Positions 24,901-29,570 of a DNA stretch of 47,155 nucleotides are shown piece by piece (the first letter of the stretch is position 1; each line of letters opens with the position of its first letter). Both the position numbers and the translations under genes were made by a program. The notes under the pieces were generated by a model that was given only the letters and a program-made list of their open reading frames with translations, did no database searches and was not told the origin of the DNA. The DNA lies in contig JASJCB010000087.1 in assembly GCA_030066195.1 (NCBI GenBank), forward strand, positions 1 through 47,155, in the 5' to 3' direction. This stretch comes from Acidobacteriota bacterium (GTDB lineage Bacteria; Acidobacteriota; Holophagae; Acanthopleuribacterales; Acanthopleuribacteraceae).

Positions 24901-25677
24901 ATGGCGCTGGGCAACGGTTACCACAACCGGCCGGGGCTGACGGCGGACCGTTTCGCGCCGGATCCCTTTATCGGAACATCGGGAGCGCGTATGTACCGCA
25001 CGGGCGATCTGGTGCGTTGGCTGCCGGACGGCAATATCGCTTTCCTGGGTCGTCTGGACCACCAGGTCAAACTGCGTGGATACCGCATCGAATTGGGCGA
25101 GATCGAAGCGGCGCTGATGGAACTGCCAAAATGTCACCAAGCGGCCGTATTGATTCACGAGGGCAAGGGCGGCAATAAACAGCTTGTCGCCTATGTGGTC
25201 GTGGTCTCTTCCGACCCGGCCCTTGGCGATGATTTTGCGAATGAGGCCAGGGTTGAGTTGCGCAAACAAATGCCGGAATACATGGTGCCTCATGTCTACA
25301 TGATGCTGGACAAACTACCGCTGACAAGTAATGACAAAATAGATCGACGTGCCCTGCTGCGTCTGCCTTTGCCTGAATCCTCGGGGGAAGATCGTCAGGC
25401 TCCACGCACGCCCACCGAAGAAATCCTGGCCGAAATCTGGAAGGACCTGCTGGGACTGGAACAAGTGGGCGTAACGGACAACTTCTTCGAAATCGGCGGC
25501 CATTCCTTACTGGCCACGCGTGTCATTACCGCGGTAAGAACCCGTTTCAACTGCGACCTCCCCTTGGAAAACCTCTTCCAAGAGCCGACTATTGCCCACC
25601 TGGCCGAACTCATCGACGCGGTCACCGGCGCGGCAACCTTCCAAGACGAGGAAGACCTGGAAGAAGGCGAAATATAA
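9967..25677 (+). CDS. Five-module non-ribosomal peptide synthetase lacking TE
   Basis: 5236 residues from the TTG start. The order by motif is: TubC_N docking (1-52); C1 (~77-510); A1 (~528-1015); T1 (LGGDSIQ ~1060); C2 (~1132-1558, HHILLDGWS); T2 (LGGDSII); E (~1670-2070, with HHLVVDGVSW, EGHGRD, RTVGWFT, FNYLGRL); C3 (~2090-2510); A2 (~2542-3040); T3 (LGGHS); C4; A3 (~3592-4068); T4; C5; A4 (~4635-5128); T5; then an acidic tail ending at 5236. All five T domains keep the phosphopantetheine Ser. The second module has no A domain: C2 runs into T2 through a ~30-residue linker. C1 has HHIANDAW, with Ala replacing the usual Gly. Pocket residues read by hand from A2 (D-V-W-N-V-A-M-V-H-K) resemble the threonine code; A1, A3 and A4 give no code I recognise. 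No thioesterase or reductase is present, so release or a further module must come from elsewhere. Confidence 0.95.
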   Translation: MIAISTLLTELSQQGIRLWAEGEQFKVRAAKGALTPQIRETLKLRKQEILAFLQDRTRDQTPDDLPVLQSVPRDADLPLSFAQQRLWFLDRLHKGGHTYNMPAVLSLHGRLDVGALFRAALQIPQRHESLRASFVEIDGRPVQRIAEAAIFPTPVIDLSALSESDYFSHIDALAVGEARRPFNLAGGPLLRALLFRRSPTEHHLFFNIHHIANDAWSQNLIVAELAAAYTALVRQEDPHLPPLSVQYADFAVWQRRLVTGPHGKAQTEWWREQLQDLPPELELPMDRQRPPVQSFDGSRYRFRVDASAARSMAELGRRFGTTPFMTYLAVFSTLMYRYTGMRRFAVGTPTANRGKAELQSLIGFFVNTLPLRMDLNGHMGFEELAARVRQTAVDAFEHADLPFERIVDAVQPDRSMARNPLFQVLFLLEQERAGVPELPGLQLSPHPLAHVTAKFDLSLAMEPEGDAMIGFFEYSTALFEQATIERMAGHFLNLVHAVTRTPETALADLDLMDESERNRVLVTFNRTRRAPADDRTAPAMVTDHAGSKQTALVYDSGDGWWSRQSYRRLVRNAAALADELRRRGIGPGSIAALYGGRCPEMVTAALAVTAVGAAYLPLDPLHPPERTRFMVEDSGAALILTLTDLKDRLPSTASLLCLDEPGIWEGSAELRIDAHAELPAYLIYTSGSTGRPKGVVIRHASLTNMVNWFRRAFDMDAGDRTTLLAGPAFDASIWEIWPSLTVGASLHLVPQNLLQDVLRLRDQILEWGITVSFQPTPLAEVFLSLDWPEACALRAMQTGGDRLRNGPGEGIPFVLANCYGPTENTVVATWNPLEPGRSGLPTIGGPTDNVRTYALDASLQPVPPGIAGELCLAGDQLAMGYHARPGFTASVFVPNPFALWPGERLYRTGDLVKWSVAGELHFLGRIDSQVKVRGIRVELGEVEAALKRQPGVTDAAALVHAGRLSAFVTGEIDPDELRKQLGETLTDAMVPGLIQVLPALPLSPSGKIDRRRLTALAAESGRVESSGREPRNETEAVLAGIWCDILEREDVGIDDNFFDLGGDSIQSIRIVARARSAGLDVEPADVFTYQTIAGMAEKAESGVAAEVTGSAEPEQHLDLENLKREHPDLVDAYALTPLQAGMLFHGIYDGRDGGSMYTVQMACTLVGPLDEEAFIDAWNTALARHDITRTAFFTEPTPLQAVFRQAPAAWRREDWSTEFDPEPRLQTFLEEDSAAGFRLDKAPLMRFALFQLGPERRAFVWTYHHILLDGWSTGILSGEVFARYHAAVTGREYVTRPLRPFRDYVAWLNRGDQSERAAFWTDYLKGFQSPTPLPLAHAGAKIPETRDTTEHLLTVQETEALEQRAASLRVTPGTLVRAAWALLLARATGRGEVVFGEIVSGRPPELAGVDSMTGLFINTQPVRMRPAADLPVDQWLSACQQDRLARDRFTHTPLNEIQRYSELPEDAPLVQSLFVFENHPLDRALAAGEGSVTIEDFRSTGLINYPLTIVAIPGEQLALRLDTDPAVYDTETPRRLVHCLRDLLTQLVAGADLVQDLKLPDFDIVEEPAVTTRRADRPATASYAAPKGEIQTTLARIWAEVLGLERVGVEDNFFELGGDSIISIQLVSKARTAGWVLSPKDLFDNQTIAALARVAERADQTGEQGLVTGSMSLAPVQRWFLETDPVDAFHFNQSVLISVDPKLSPYQWQAALDRLAEHHDALRLRFRRDEEGWQARFAEPAPVPLKIVEPVGEEETVETIGARLQASLNLERGPVFSACLFREKDRTLLLLIAHHLVVDGVSWRLLLTDLDQAAQGRALPPKTTSYKTWAQQFDRALPAGRPGTLPVDHRASVQENTRGAAISLEHVLPAEDLVGPAARAFRTRPDTLLLAALGRAACRVFDIPELVVDVEGHGRDHAGELDLSRTVGWFTTVHPLVLSRPEKNHGAWIKRVKEARNALPQQGIGALAGDIAFNYLGRLDRALAGGTVILGPASRFAGPAVSPRQLRTHLLELSSAVVGDRFRMTWHYCPAFHDAATIERLAQAVADELETLIRFCLQPCNTGVTPSDFPLAALNQTELDHLVGNRPVEDIYPLTPLQEGMLFHGLYDRNAADYFEQLGCTLRGELERESFKDAWRGLVARHSILRTSFHWQALDRPVQMVHPQVELPIHEEDLSELSAEEQQQTLDQRLAEDRTQPFALDRAPLMRLALYRLADDRFRFIWSHHHLLLDGWSVPQLIRELTTLYRGLEDRLPEAVPFRAYPAWLAEQDMHIADEFWERYLKDFAAPTPIPAALPPGRRSLQAKRNLHLVLDGGLTGQLRQTARAARLTLNTLVQGAWALLLARYADRDDVVFGTTVSGRPADLEGVGGMLGLFINTLPLRAMVDDKAELLPWLQSLQDGAAERDRFAYSSLADIQGSSDVPRGTPLFETLVVFENYPVDPGTRMGDGGLVFEAVDVFEQTNYPLTLVAGPGEELTLDLRYEADRFEPDALQAPARHLRNLLAGMAAQAERVGDLNLMDDAEKTRILNLCHAGRNRQPVRETLIDRFTAQAQATPDAVALTDGDRCYTYHQLAREAFGLARHLRASGLRPGDLEALHVHRSAETVIGILAILAAGGAYLPLDPVNPPERLRAILADARPGGMLAHADLAEKLGPVTQRLYRFGVDPKHVASTPPPVKRLPEQSAYTIYTSGSTGKPKGVVVTDANVIRLLTTAMPYYRFGPADVQPLFHSYAFDVSVWEIWGTLFYGGRLVVVPHETARDPEAFTRLVVREGVTILNQTPSAFYQFQQAEARRSEPDLNLRAVVFAGEALDPPKLAPFFARYGSRTPTMVNMYGITETTVHTTYGVVTEEQTRAASSLVGQPLDDLTAYLLDCRGLPVPAGVPGELYVAGPGVARGYLNRPALTAQRFIPNPFGDIPGDRLYRSGDLARLIVPADESWQIEYLGRIDHQVQLRGFRIETGEVSSVLAEQPDIADAAVLAKPDHRGEMQLVAYVVAEREPLSVRELRDRLAQRLPDYMIPGAFVFLQKLPLTSNGKLDRRALPDPQTESRADTGRAPRTPTEIVLAEIWGEVLACGEVGADGHFFELGGHSPAATRVASRIRDRLKVDPPLSLLFENPVLHDLATALDALGTTTELPIVAAARTPDAGGLIAFPLSAEQRRLWFLDRLEGPSATYNMSAQFWLHGPLDIGALDQALTAVTDRHETLRARFSEHDGVPRQWVDPAAAASLTVIETHADAVDAMVAEEAGRPFDLGRGPLSRLLLYRIDSETHLLQLVQHHIISDGWSQGVLVRDIVAAYAEKPLQPAALQYGDYATWQQDWLQGPQAEAQAEYWRQHLADAPAHLDLLTDYPRPAVLTFNGNRIDFRLDGNRTGALEDLAVRQGATLFMVLQAAFVLLLAKHSGQEEVLVGTPVAGRDRMEWEDLVGFFADTVVLRNDLSGNPDFLSLLDRIKREALAAFANSDLGLDRVIELVRPDRDLSRTPLFQALFVMQNLPPTPIDPPGLRIEPHRGVLETAKFELTLAVNPTPDGLSGSLEYNTALFSRQTAVRLADRFQILLAAITENPAAKLADLPLMDAREIETVTHAWNQTEGPLPTECVFENILRLAGETPDAPALSHIRAAQPHSVEETFSYARLAECIDTLAAHLVASRVTPGDVVGLHLQRTPELVIAILGAWCAGAAIVYLDPEQPEERRAGIAEETVCRLVLSDRVDAPFDHVLRLEPEAEKPRVVLPPADPDRIAYILYTSGSTGRPKGVSISHRALANSIAHDVAMLQVKPGDRITHFISFNFDAAMSHLLTPLCGGACSLFLTGERAALAASLPTVITEHRVTQLMSPTPTLDSLPPVDAPSLRCILVGGDVCTETLVAAWSTPHRRFLNIYGPTEATITATFEECRPGATPTIGRPVANLQAYILDARLQAVPPGVPGELCLGGAGLAQGYLNAPALTTARFVPNPFGRAGARIYRSGDKAAFLADGSIRFLGRIDHQVKVRGYRIEPGEIEAVLAGAPGITNSAVVLTRTPAGKRLVAFAAGSHPDLDHWLDTHLPAYMKPARTILLDALPLNVNGKLDRGALNEAAHQAMSQSGAVQPPQTETEHLLAGMFAHLLDMDRPGRDTHFFEAGGHSLLAVRLLSRMRDAFGIDIPLQTLFNTPTVSGLAESVEQLVRAGTAAALPGPKPAVVDPEEIGHPLSYPQTRLWFLSRMSGTEKAYNMPNGLRLRGNLDREALARAATRLQERQTGLRTTFRVIDGQARQIITPLLPVEIPLVTVADEAGLKRLAETRAAEPFDLENGPLWRLTLYRRAEDDHYLVINQHHLISDGWSMGILVRELTAFYREEVTGENSGLPELPVQYTDYARWQTQLLSGERLKAELDWWRDYLDGAPHVLEIPGDRARPPLQSFEGGTHLFKLSPALSTDVYAMARSTNNTVYTVMLACYAVLLARYTGQEDMVVGSPIANRERSEVQGLIGFFVNTLPIRLNLEGAADFSELLQRTRQSVIQAMGHQETPFDRIVEAAGVARDLSRTPLLQVSFTMENEMPPLPEGPGLEISGGEVNTRSVRLDLSLRFFNQDDTLMCSLGYATAMYDQSTVARFGKQLTCLLEQFTRDPGQAPLSCALMSREAQLALTAELNGVYQPEQPDLHPLHSIEKHAVERGHTPAVIEIRPGGFDRVLDFETLVHRAQARAAQLRKLGVKPGDVVAVFGERRNETIVAMTAAWYAGAAYLPLDVNYPRERLAYMLEDSGATAVLTYADLQPQLPAKLPWCNLDEAPPLVDRVPAADLHPFATAYVIYTSGSTGKPKGVRVMHGSLKYLLTAQRATIELKPGERATWIVSPSFDVSVWMVWGNLGAGAALTLVHAEMVTDVPELCEQVTRRRIDFTLFPTPLAEIALAHRWSPDTPLRLMMTGGDRLTRLPAPDLPFAFSNSYGPTENTVVSTSMILSHQDHDPPPIGPPLIYIRCYVLDKHGQVLPPGVPGELCLGGMALGNGYHNRPGLTADRFAPDPFIGTSGARMYRTGDLVRWLPDGNIAFLGRLDHQVKLRGYRIELGEIEAALMELPKCHQAAVLIHEGKGGNKQLVAYVVVVSSDPALGDDFANEARVELRKQMPEYMVPHVYMMLDKLPLTSNDKIDRRALLRLPLPESSGEDRQAPRTPTEEILAEIWKDLLGLEQVGVTDNFFEIGGHSLLATRVITAVRTRFNCDLPLENLFQEPTIAHLAELIDAVTGAATFQDEEDLEEGEI

Positions 25678-25698
25678 GCGCGCCGCTCCTGTATGGCG

Positions 25699-25735
25699 GG
25701 TGAATCCGTAGCGGCGGATTCACCTTTGCTTGTTT
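25699..25735. terminator. Bidirectional rho-independent terminator
   Basis: GGTGAATCCG (25699-25708), loop TAGCGG, then CGGATTCACC (25715-25724): a perfect 10-bp stem followed by TTTGCTTGTTT on the plus strand. It lies between the convergent NRPS and serine hydrolase genes, where a shared terminator is expected. Confidence 0.85.
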
Positions 25736-25736
25736 A

Positions 25737-27461
25737 TTACTGTGCCGTACTTGTTGTCTTCCCATCGTTGTAGTTGACAATGGCTCTGGTGAAATCGCGG
25801 AGCATTTCAAAGCCGTCCGTTTCCGCTTCGCCACGACGGTTGATGGTGATCATCAAACCCACCTTGTCCTCCAGGATGAAGGCGGCCAGGTTATTGAAGC
25901 CTCGGGTGGCCCCCCAGTAGCCCCACAACTCTACCTTTTTCCCGGTTGAGGGCATGGTTACCATAAAGCGCATCAGGCCGAGACCATAGCCGTCCCAGGA
26001 TATGCCCGGAATCTTCTTTCCAACTCCGTTGTCCGTAGGAATCTGGTCTTCGAGGTCATAGAAGGTTCCCATTTCTTCCTGGCTTTTTTCCGTCAAGATC
26101 TCATCGGTGCCGAACAATAAGTGCATCCAATTCGCAATGTTGTCGGTGGTAGAGACCATGGAGCCCGCCGTCCAATACGAGGTATAAAAGCCCATGCGCG
26201 ACCATTGTTTCTGGTCATAGATCTTGTCGGGCTTATCGGACTTGTCGGGCTTGTCAGGCTTGTCAGGCTTGTCAGGCTTGGACCAACCCGTGGCCAGCAG
26301 TTTCAGGTCGTAGGGTTCGGGACCGCCCAAATAGACCGTGACCGGGTTCAGCTTATTGAAGAAGCGCTCGCGGAAGGTATAGGTCAGAAAGGGGTCGGAG
26401 GCGATAGTTTGGCCTACCATGCCCGCGATTACGTAATCTGTATTGGTGTAACTCCAACCCTGGCCGGGTTCGGAGGTCGGCGCGCCGATATAGCCGATGG
26501 TGTTATAGGGCATGCGATAGGCAACGGTTTGTTTATAGAAAGGTTTCTTGGTGGTGCGAACCAGGAAGTCGTTCAAACCCTGGTCTTGAAAGTAGACGCG
26601 GTTCAACTGGTTGAAGCGGATCAGCAGGTTTTGGTACAGCAGGCTCCATTTTTTCTTGAGCTGTTCGTTGTTCTGCACCGAGGCGAAATCCAGGTCGATC
26701 AACAGTTGCAGACCCGCCTCGGCCATGGCTTCCAGCGGGGCGAGTTGCACATCGTCGCGGTGGAAGGTACGCGCGAATTGTCGGAGTGATGCCAGTTGCT
26801 GCTGGTATGCCGGCAGTTTGCGCAGTCGTTTCTTCTTTTGTTCGCCCGTCGCTCGCTTCCTGCGCAGGATCTTCAGGGCTGTCTGCCACTGTTTGGCGAG
26901 AGCCGGGTCGTCATCGATCGCCTTGACCGTTTGCTCGGCTTTTTCAGAGGAAAAACCCTTCCACGCGCCGCCTTCCGAGTATGTGGTGTTGCCTTTGAAG
27001 GTGTCGATGCCGCTGGACATTTGCAGCGTTTGGAAAAGGGTAATGCTGCCGTCGATGTTCTCGTTGACCACCTGGGGCAACACCTCCTGCAAGGTGTCGT
27101 CCATGGACAGGAAACCCTGTTCCTGGTATTGCAGAAGTAGAGCGCTGGTAAAGGTCTTGGTGACGCTGCCCACCTCCACCATCAGGTCGGGCCGCATTTT
27201 GATCGGACATTGCAGGCAGGTATCGGTTTTGGCCCTGGGATTCGAATAGCCGCTGACCAGCGGCATTGCCCGGTCCTCGGTAGGGAAGCGCACCGCCGCG
27301 CTGACGCCGGGCACCACGCCGAGATCGCCCGGCTGTTGTTGCGCGTAGCCGTCGATAATCTTTTGTAGTTCGGCTAACAGCGGCGCATAGTCGGGGGATT
27401 GGGCTCGAAGCGGCAGGGCCGCGAAAAGCAAGACACAGAACCAACGAAGAGCGGGAACCAT
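25737..27461 (-). CDS. Secreted SxxK serine hydrolase (class C beta-lactamase fold)
   Basis: This 574-residue exported protein has the signal peptide MVPALRWFCVLLFAALPLRA (likely cleaved near AQS), the nucleophile motif S99-V-T-K102 (VGSVTKTF) and Y338-T-N340 as the second catalytic motif. The family includes class C beta-lactamases, DD-peptidases, esterases and D-aminopeptidases. SxxK to YxN spans about 235 residues, far more than the usual ~90, owing to an inserted basic helical segment (around LRRKRATGEQKKKRLRKL). A short (Pro-Asp-Lys)n run follows later. I chose the ATG at 27461 because GGAGG lies 6 nt upstream and it opens the signal peptide. The gene follows the class III aminotransferase by 40 nt, so the two probably form an operon. 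It could act on the NRPS product, on peptidoglycan or as an esterase. I saw no C-terminal membrane anchor of the ClbP prodrug-peptidase type. Confidence 0.85.
   Translation of the reverse strand: MVPALRWFCVLLFAALPLRAQSPDYAPLLAELQKIIDGYAQQQPGDLGVVPGVSAAVRFPTEDRAMPLVSGYSNPRAKTDTCLQCPIKMRPDLMVEVGSVTKTFTSALLLQYQEQGFLSMDDTLQEVLPQVVNENIDGSITLFQTLQMSSGIDTFKGNTTYSEGGAWKGFSSEKAEQTVKAIDDDPALAKQWQTALKILRRKRATGEQKKKRLRKLPAYQQQLASLRQFARTFHRDDVQLAPLEAMAEAGLQLLIDLDFASVQNNEQLKKKWSLLYQNLLIRFNQLNRVYFQDQGLNDFLVRTTKKPFYKQTVAYRMPYNTIGYIGAPTSEPGQGWSYTNTDYVIAGMVGQTIASDPFLTYTFRERFFNKLNPVTVYLGGPEPYDLKLLATGWSKPDKPDKPDKPDKSDKPDKIYDQKQWSRMGFYTSYWTAGSMVSTTDNIANWMHLLFGTDEILTEKSQEEMGTFYDLEDQIPTDNGVGKKIPGISWDGYGLGLMRFMVTMPSTGKKVELWGYWGATRGFNNLAAFILEDKVGLMITINRRGEAETDGFEMLRDFTRAIVNYNDGKTTSTAQ
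26224..26280 (-). repeat. 9-bp tandem repeat coding for Pro-Asp-Lys
   Basis: About six copies of a 9-bp unit (GGCTTGTCA and variants on the plus strand) encode KPDKPDKPDKPDKSDKPDK in the serine hydrolase. It is a flexible charged linker and a slippage-prone site that would change protein length in steps of three residues without frameshift. Confidence 0.85.
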
Positions 27462-27501
27462 GGGAAACCTCCAGCAATTACGGGCAACAACCATGCCCGG
27501 A

Positions 27502-28890
27502 TCATTCCAGTTCAGTAAGGAAACGCGCGCATCCGCGATCGAATCGATGAATCACTTCGTTCAGGTCTTCATCGGAGAGCGTCATGGGCGGCGTCATGCG
27601 CATGGTTTGATTGACCCGGCATTCAGCGGGAACCCGATCGCCAAGGGTGCCGCTTTCAGCTTCCGAAACAAGACCTTCCAGAATGAGGCAGTCGCGCAGC
27701 AGTCGGGTTTTTCCGGCGTAGGGTTTGTGTAACTCCACGCCGACCATACAGCCCTGGCCGCGCACCGCCTTGATCATTTGGGAGTGGCTTTTGATGAGTC
27801 CGCCCAGACCGTCGACCAGGCGACGACCGATTTCGCGGGACTTCTCGAATAATCCGTTGTCTTCGATGTACTGCAAACCGGCCAGGGTGACTCTGGCCAT
27901 GAAGGGGCGGGCGTTGAAGGTTCGCAGGCCCAGGTTCCGGCGCAGGTGAATCAAATCCTGGCGCCAGATCACGGCCGAAATGGGGAAGAGACCGAAGCCC
28001 AGGCCTTTTCCCAGGGTAAGGCAGTGGGGCGCAACACCGCGCGGCAAGGCCAGGGCGCCGCCGGTGCGGAGACAGGTCAGGATCTCGTCGTCCACGATGC
28101 GCGCGCCTTCCTCCTCGGCCATATGGGTCAGGCGCCGCCACCAGGATTCGGACGCGGGCATGATGCCGCCGTCGCCCAGGATGCCCTCGACAAATACGGC
28201 GCGGATACGACCTCGATAGGTGCTGAAGATACGCTGCAATTCGTTTTCGCTGCCGTAGCCCATGAAAACGATTTCGTTACCGGCAATACGCGGCACGCCG
28301 CCGGTGTACTGCTTGCGGTTCAGCAGTTGATTGGGCGCCATGCCCCAGCCGTGCCAGGCGCCGAAACAGGCGACGATGACATCGCGCCCGGTGCGTTCGG
28401 TCGGCTCGCCGCTTTGGGCGTCGTAGCCTTCCTGCAGGACCAACTGTACGGCCAGATCCATGGCCTCGGTGCCGGTGGAGGTGAAGGAAACGGCCCACTG
28501 CTCGGGGTGGGTTCGGGTGTGATCGGCAATCAGTTGCTTGACCTTGCGCGACAGGTGCAGGCGCTCCAGGGCGTGGTGTTCGTCGTTGGTTGCGGTCGCT
28601 TCGTCCAGCGCCTCGATCATCACGTCTTTCAGGTCGCCGACCCGGCCGCCCAGAATACCGGTGGCGTAACCGCCGGTACAGTTGAGCGCGTCAACGGCGG
28701 TGACTTCGTCGTTTTGGCCGCGGGCCAGGATGAGGACGTGCGAGCCTTTGGTGTCCAGGAAAAGAAAGGGGGAGCGCTTGCTGTAGTGGCTGTACAAACC
28801 GTCGCCGTTAACCAAACACTCGACCAAATCGGGGTCCAGGTCGGAAAGGCTCATTTTCTGCTTGCGCTTCGCGGCGTCCCACAAATCCAT
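27502..28890 (-). CDS. Class III PLP-dependent aminotransferase
   Basis: This 462-residue protein is of the ornithine/acetylornithine/4-aminobutyrate aminotransferase type (fold type I, subgroup III). Visible features are the N-terminal substrate-binding region, FTSTGTEAMDLAVQL (phosphate cup, Thr-Gly-Thr-Glu-Ala), CFGAWHGWG, the pyridine-N-binding Asp in VDDEILTCLRTGG, and the Schiff-base Lys295 in TLGKGLGFGLFP. Length is normal for the family. The ATG has GGAAGG 9 nt upstream. It precedes the serine hydrolase by 40 nt. The gene may supply a non-proteinogenic (for example omega-amino) building block to the NRPS; its substrate cannot be read from sequence. A 14-bp palindrome sits 22 bp upstream of the start and may be an operator. 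Confidence 0.9.
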   Translation of the reverse strand: MDLWDAAKRKQKMSLSDLDPDLVECLVNGDGLYSHYSKRSPFLFLDTKGSHVLILARGQNDEVTAVDALNCTGGYATGILGGRVGDLKDVMIEALDEATATNDEHHALERLHLSRKVKQLIADHTRTHPEQWAVSFTSTGTEAMDLAVQLVLQEGYDAQSGEPTERTGRDVIVACFGAWHGWGMAPNQLLNRKQYTGGVPRIAGNEIVFMGYGSENELQRIFSTYRGRIRAVFVEGILGDGGIMPASESWWRRLTHMAEEEGARIVDDEILTCLRTGGALALPRGVAPHCLTLGKGLGFGLFPISAVIWRQDLIHLRRNLGLRTFNARPFMARVTLAGLQYIEDNGLFEKSREIGRRLVDGLGGLIKSHSQMIKAVRGQGCMVGVELHKPYAGKTRLLRDCLILEGLVSEAESGTLGDRVPAECRVNQTMRMTPPMTLSDEDLNEVIHRFDRGCARFLTELE

Positions 28891-28912
28891 CGGCGCGTAC
28901 CTTCCTTATCTT

Positions 28913-28926
28913 ATGTCCGCGGACAT
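28913..28926. promoter_or_regulatory. Perfect 14-bp palindrome, candidate operator
   Basis: ATGTCCGCGGACAT is a perfect palindrome 22 bp upstream of the class III aminotransferase ATG. It has the same half-site (ATGTCC) as the palindromes in the 42-bp array at the left edge (ATGTCCC-GGGACAT), with a centre 2 bp shorter. This suggests, but does not prove, one DNA-binding protein acting at both places. Confidence 0.5.
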
Positions 28927-29570
28927 CACACGGTCACGTGGCTGCTGCCGAGTCCGGGTTGAATAGGGCCTCATGGTATCATCTGCCGGCCACAATGGCA
29001 AGAAATCGAAACCTGGAGTCAGCTTGGGCGGAATCATAAATTCAGGTGGCCCCATAAATCGAGTTAGGTAAACATTTTTGGCTAACCCGTGTCCGGTAAT
29101 TGGGTTGAATACATGCGGTGAAATCGGATTATGTTGTTGTTCGGTTGAACCCCTGTTGATAGGAATGCAAATATGGACAAAGAGAGCTCGGGGCGATTCA
29201 CTGCTAAACCGTGTGATCTCTGCTTTTTTCTTTTCCATAACCTGTTGCGGGACCGTTTGTGGTTATGATAGACTTGTTTGCGTTATGACCCTACTCAAAA
29301 CCTAATGCCAATCCAATCCGAAAAGTAAACCTCTTTTCTTCAGTTTGCCTTAGACAACATCGATGCCTTCCTGATGCTGTTACCCGAGACCGAGCCGACC
29401 GGATTCGGGTTCCCTAAGGGCGGAGTTCTATCCTGAGAGCCGTGGCGTTTCATCGCCGGTTTCTCTGATCGAGAATGACAAGCTGTGTTATTGAAGTGGT
29501 TTATCGTTTTTTTAACCCGCAACCGTTAACGACCCCAAGTAAACCCTGACGATTCCTAAGGGGGAGGTTT
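28927..29570. other. Intergenic region between divergent transcription units
   Basis: This gap of about 640 bp separates the minus-strand aminotransferase/hydrolase pair from the plus-strand injection-system operon. No supported gene is present: the short open frames on each strand lack ribosome sites. It should hold the eCIS promoter. A small hairpin GGCG-TTTCAT-CGCC lies near 29443-29456. The sequence becomes AT-richer around 29140-29340. The sheath gene's own ribosome site GGAGG is at 29563-29567. Confidence 0.5.
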
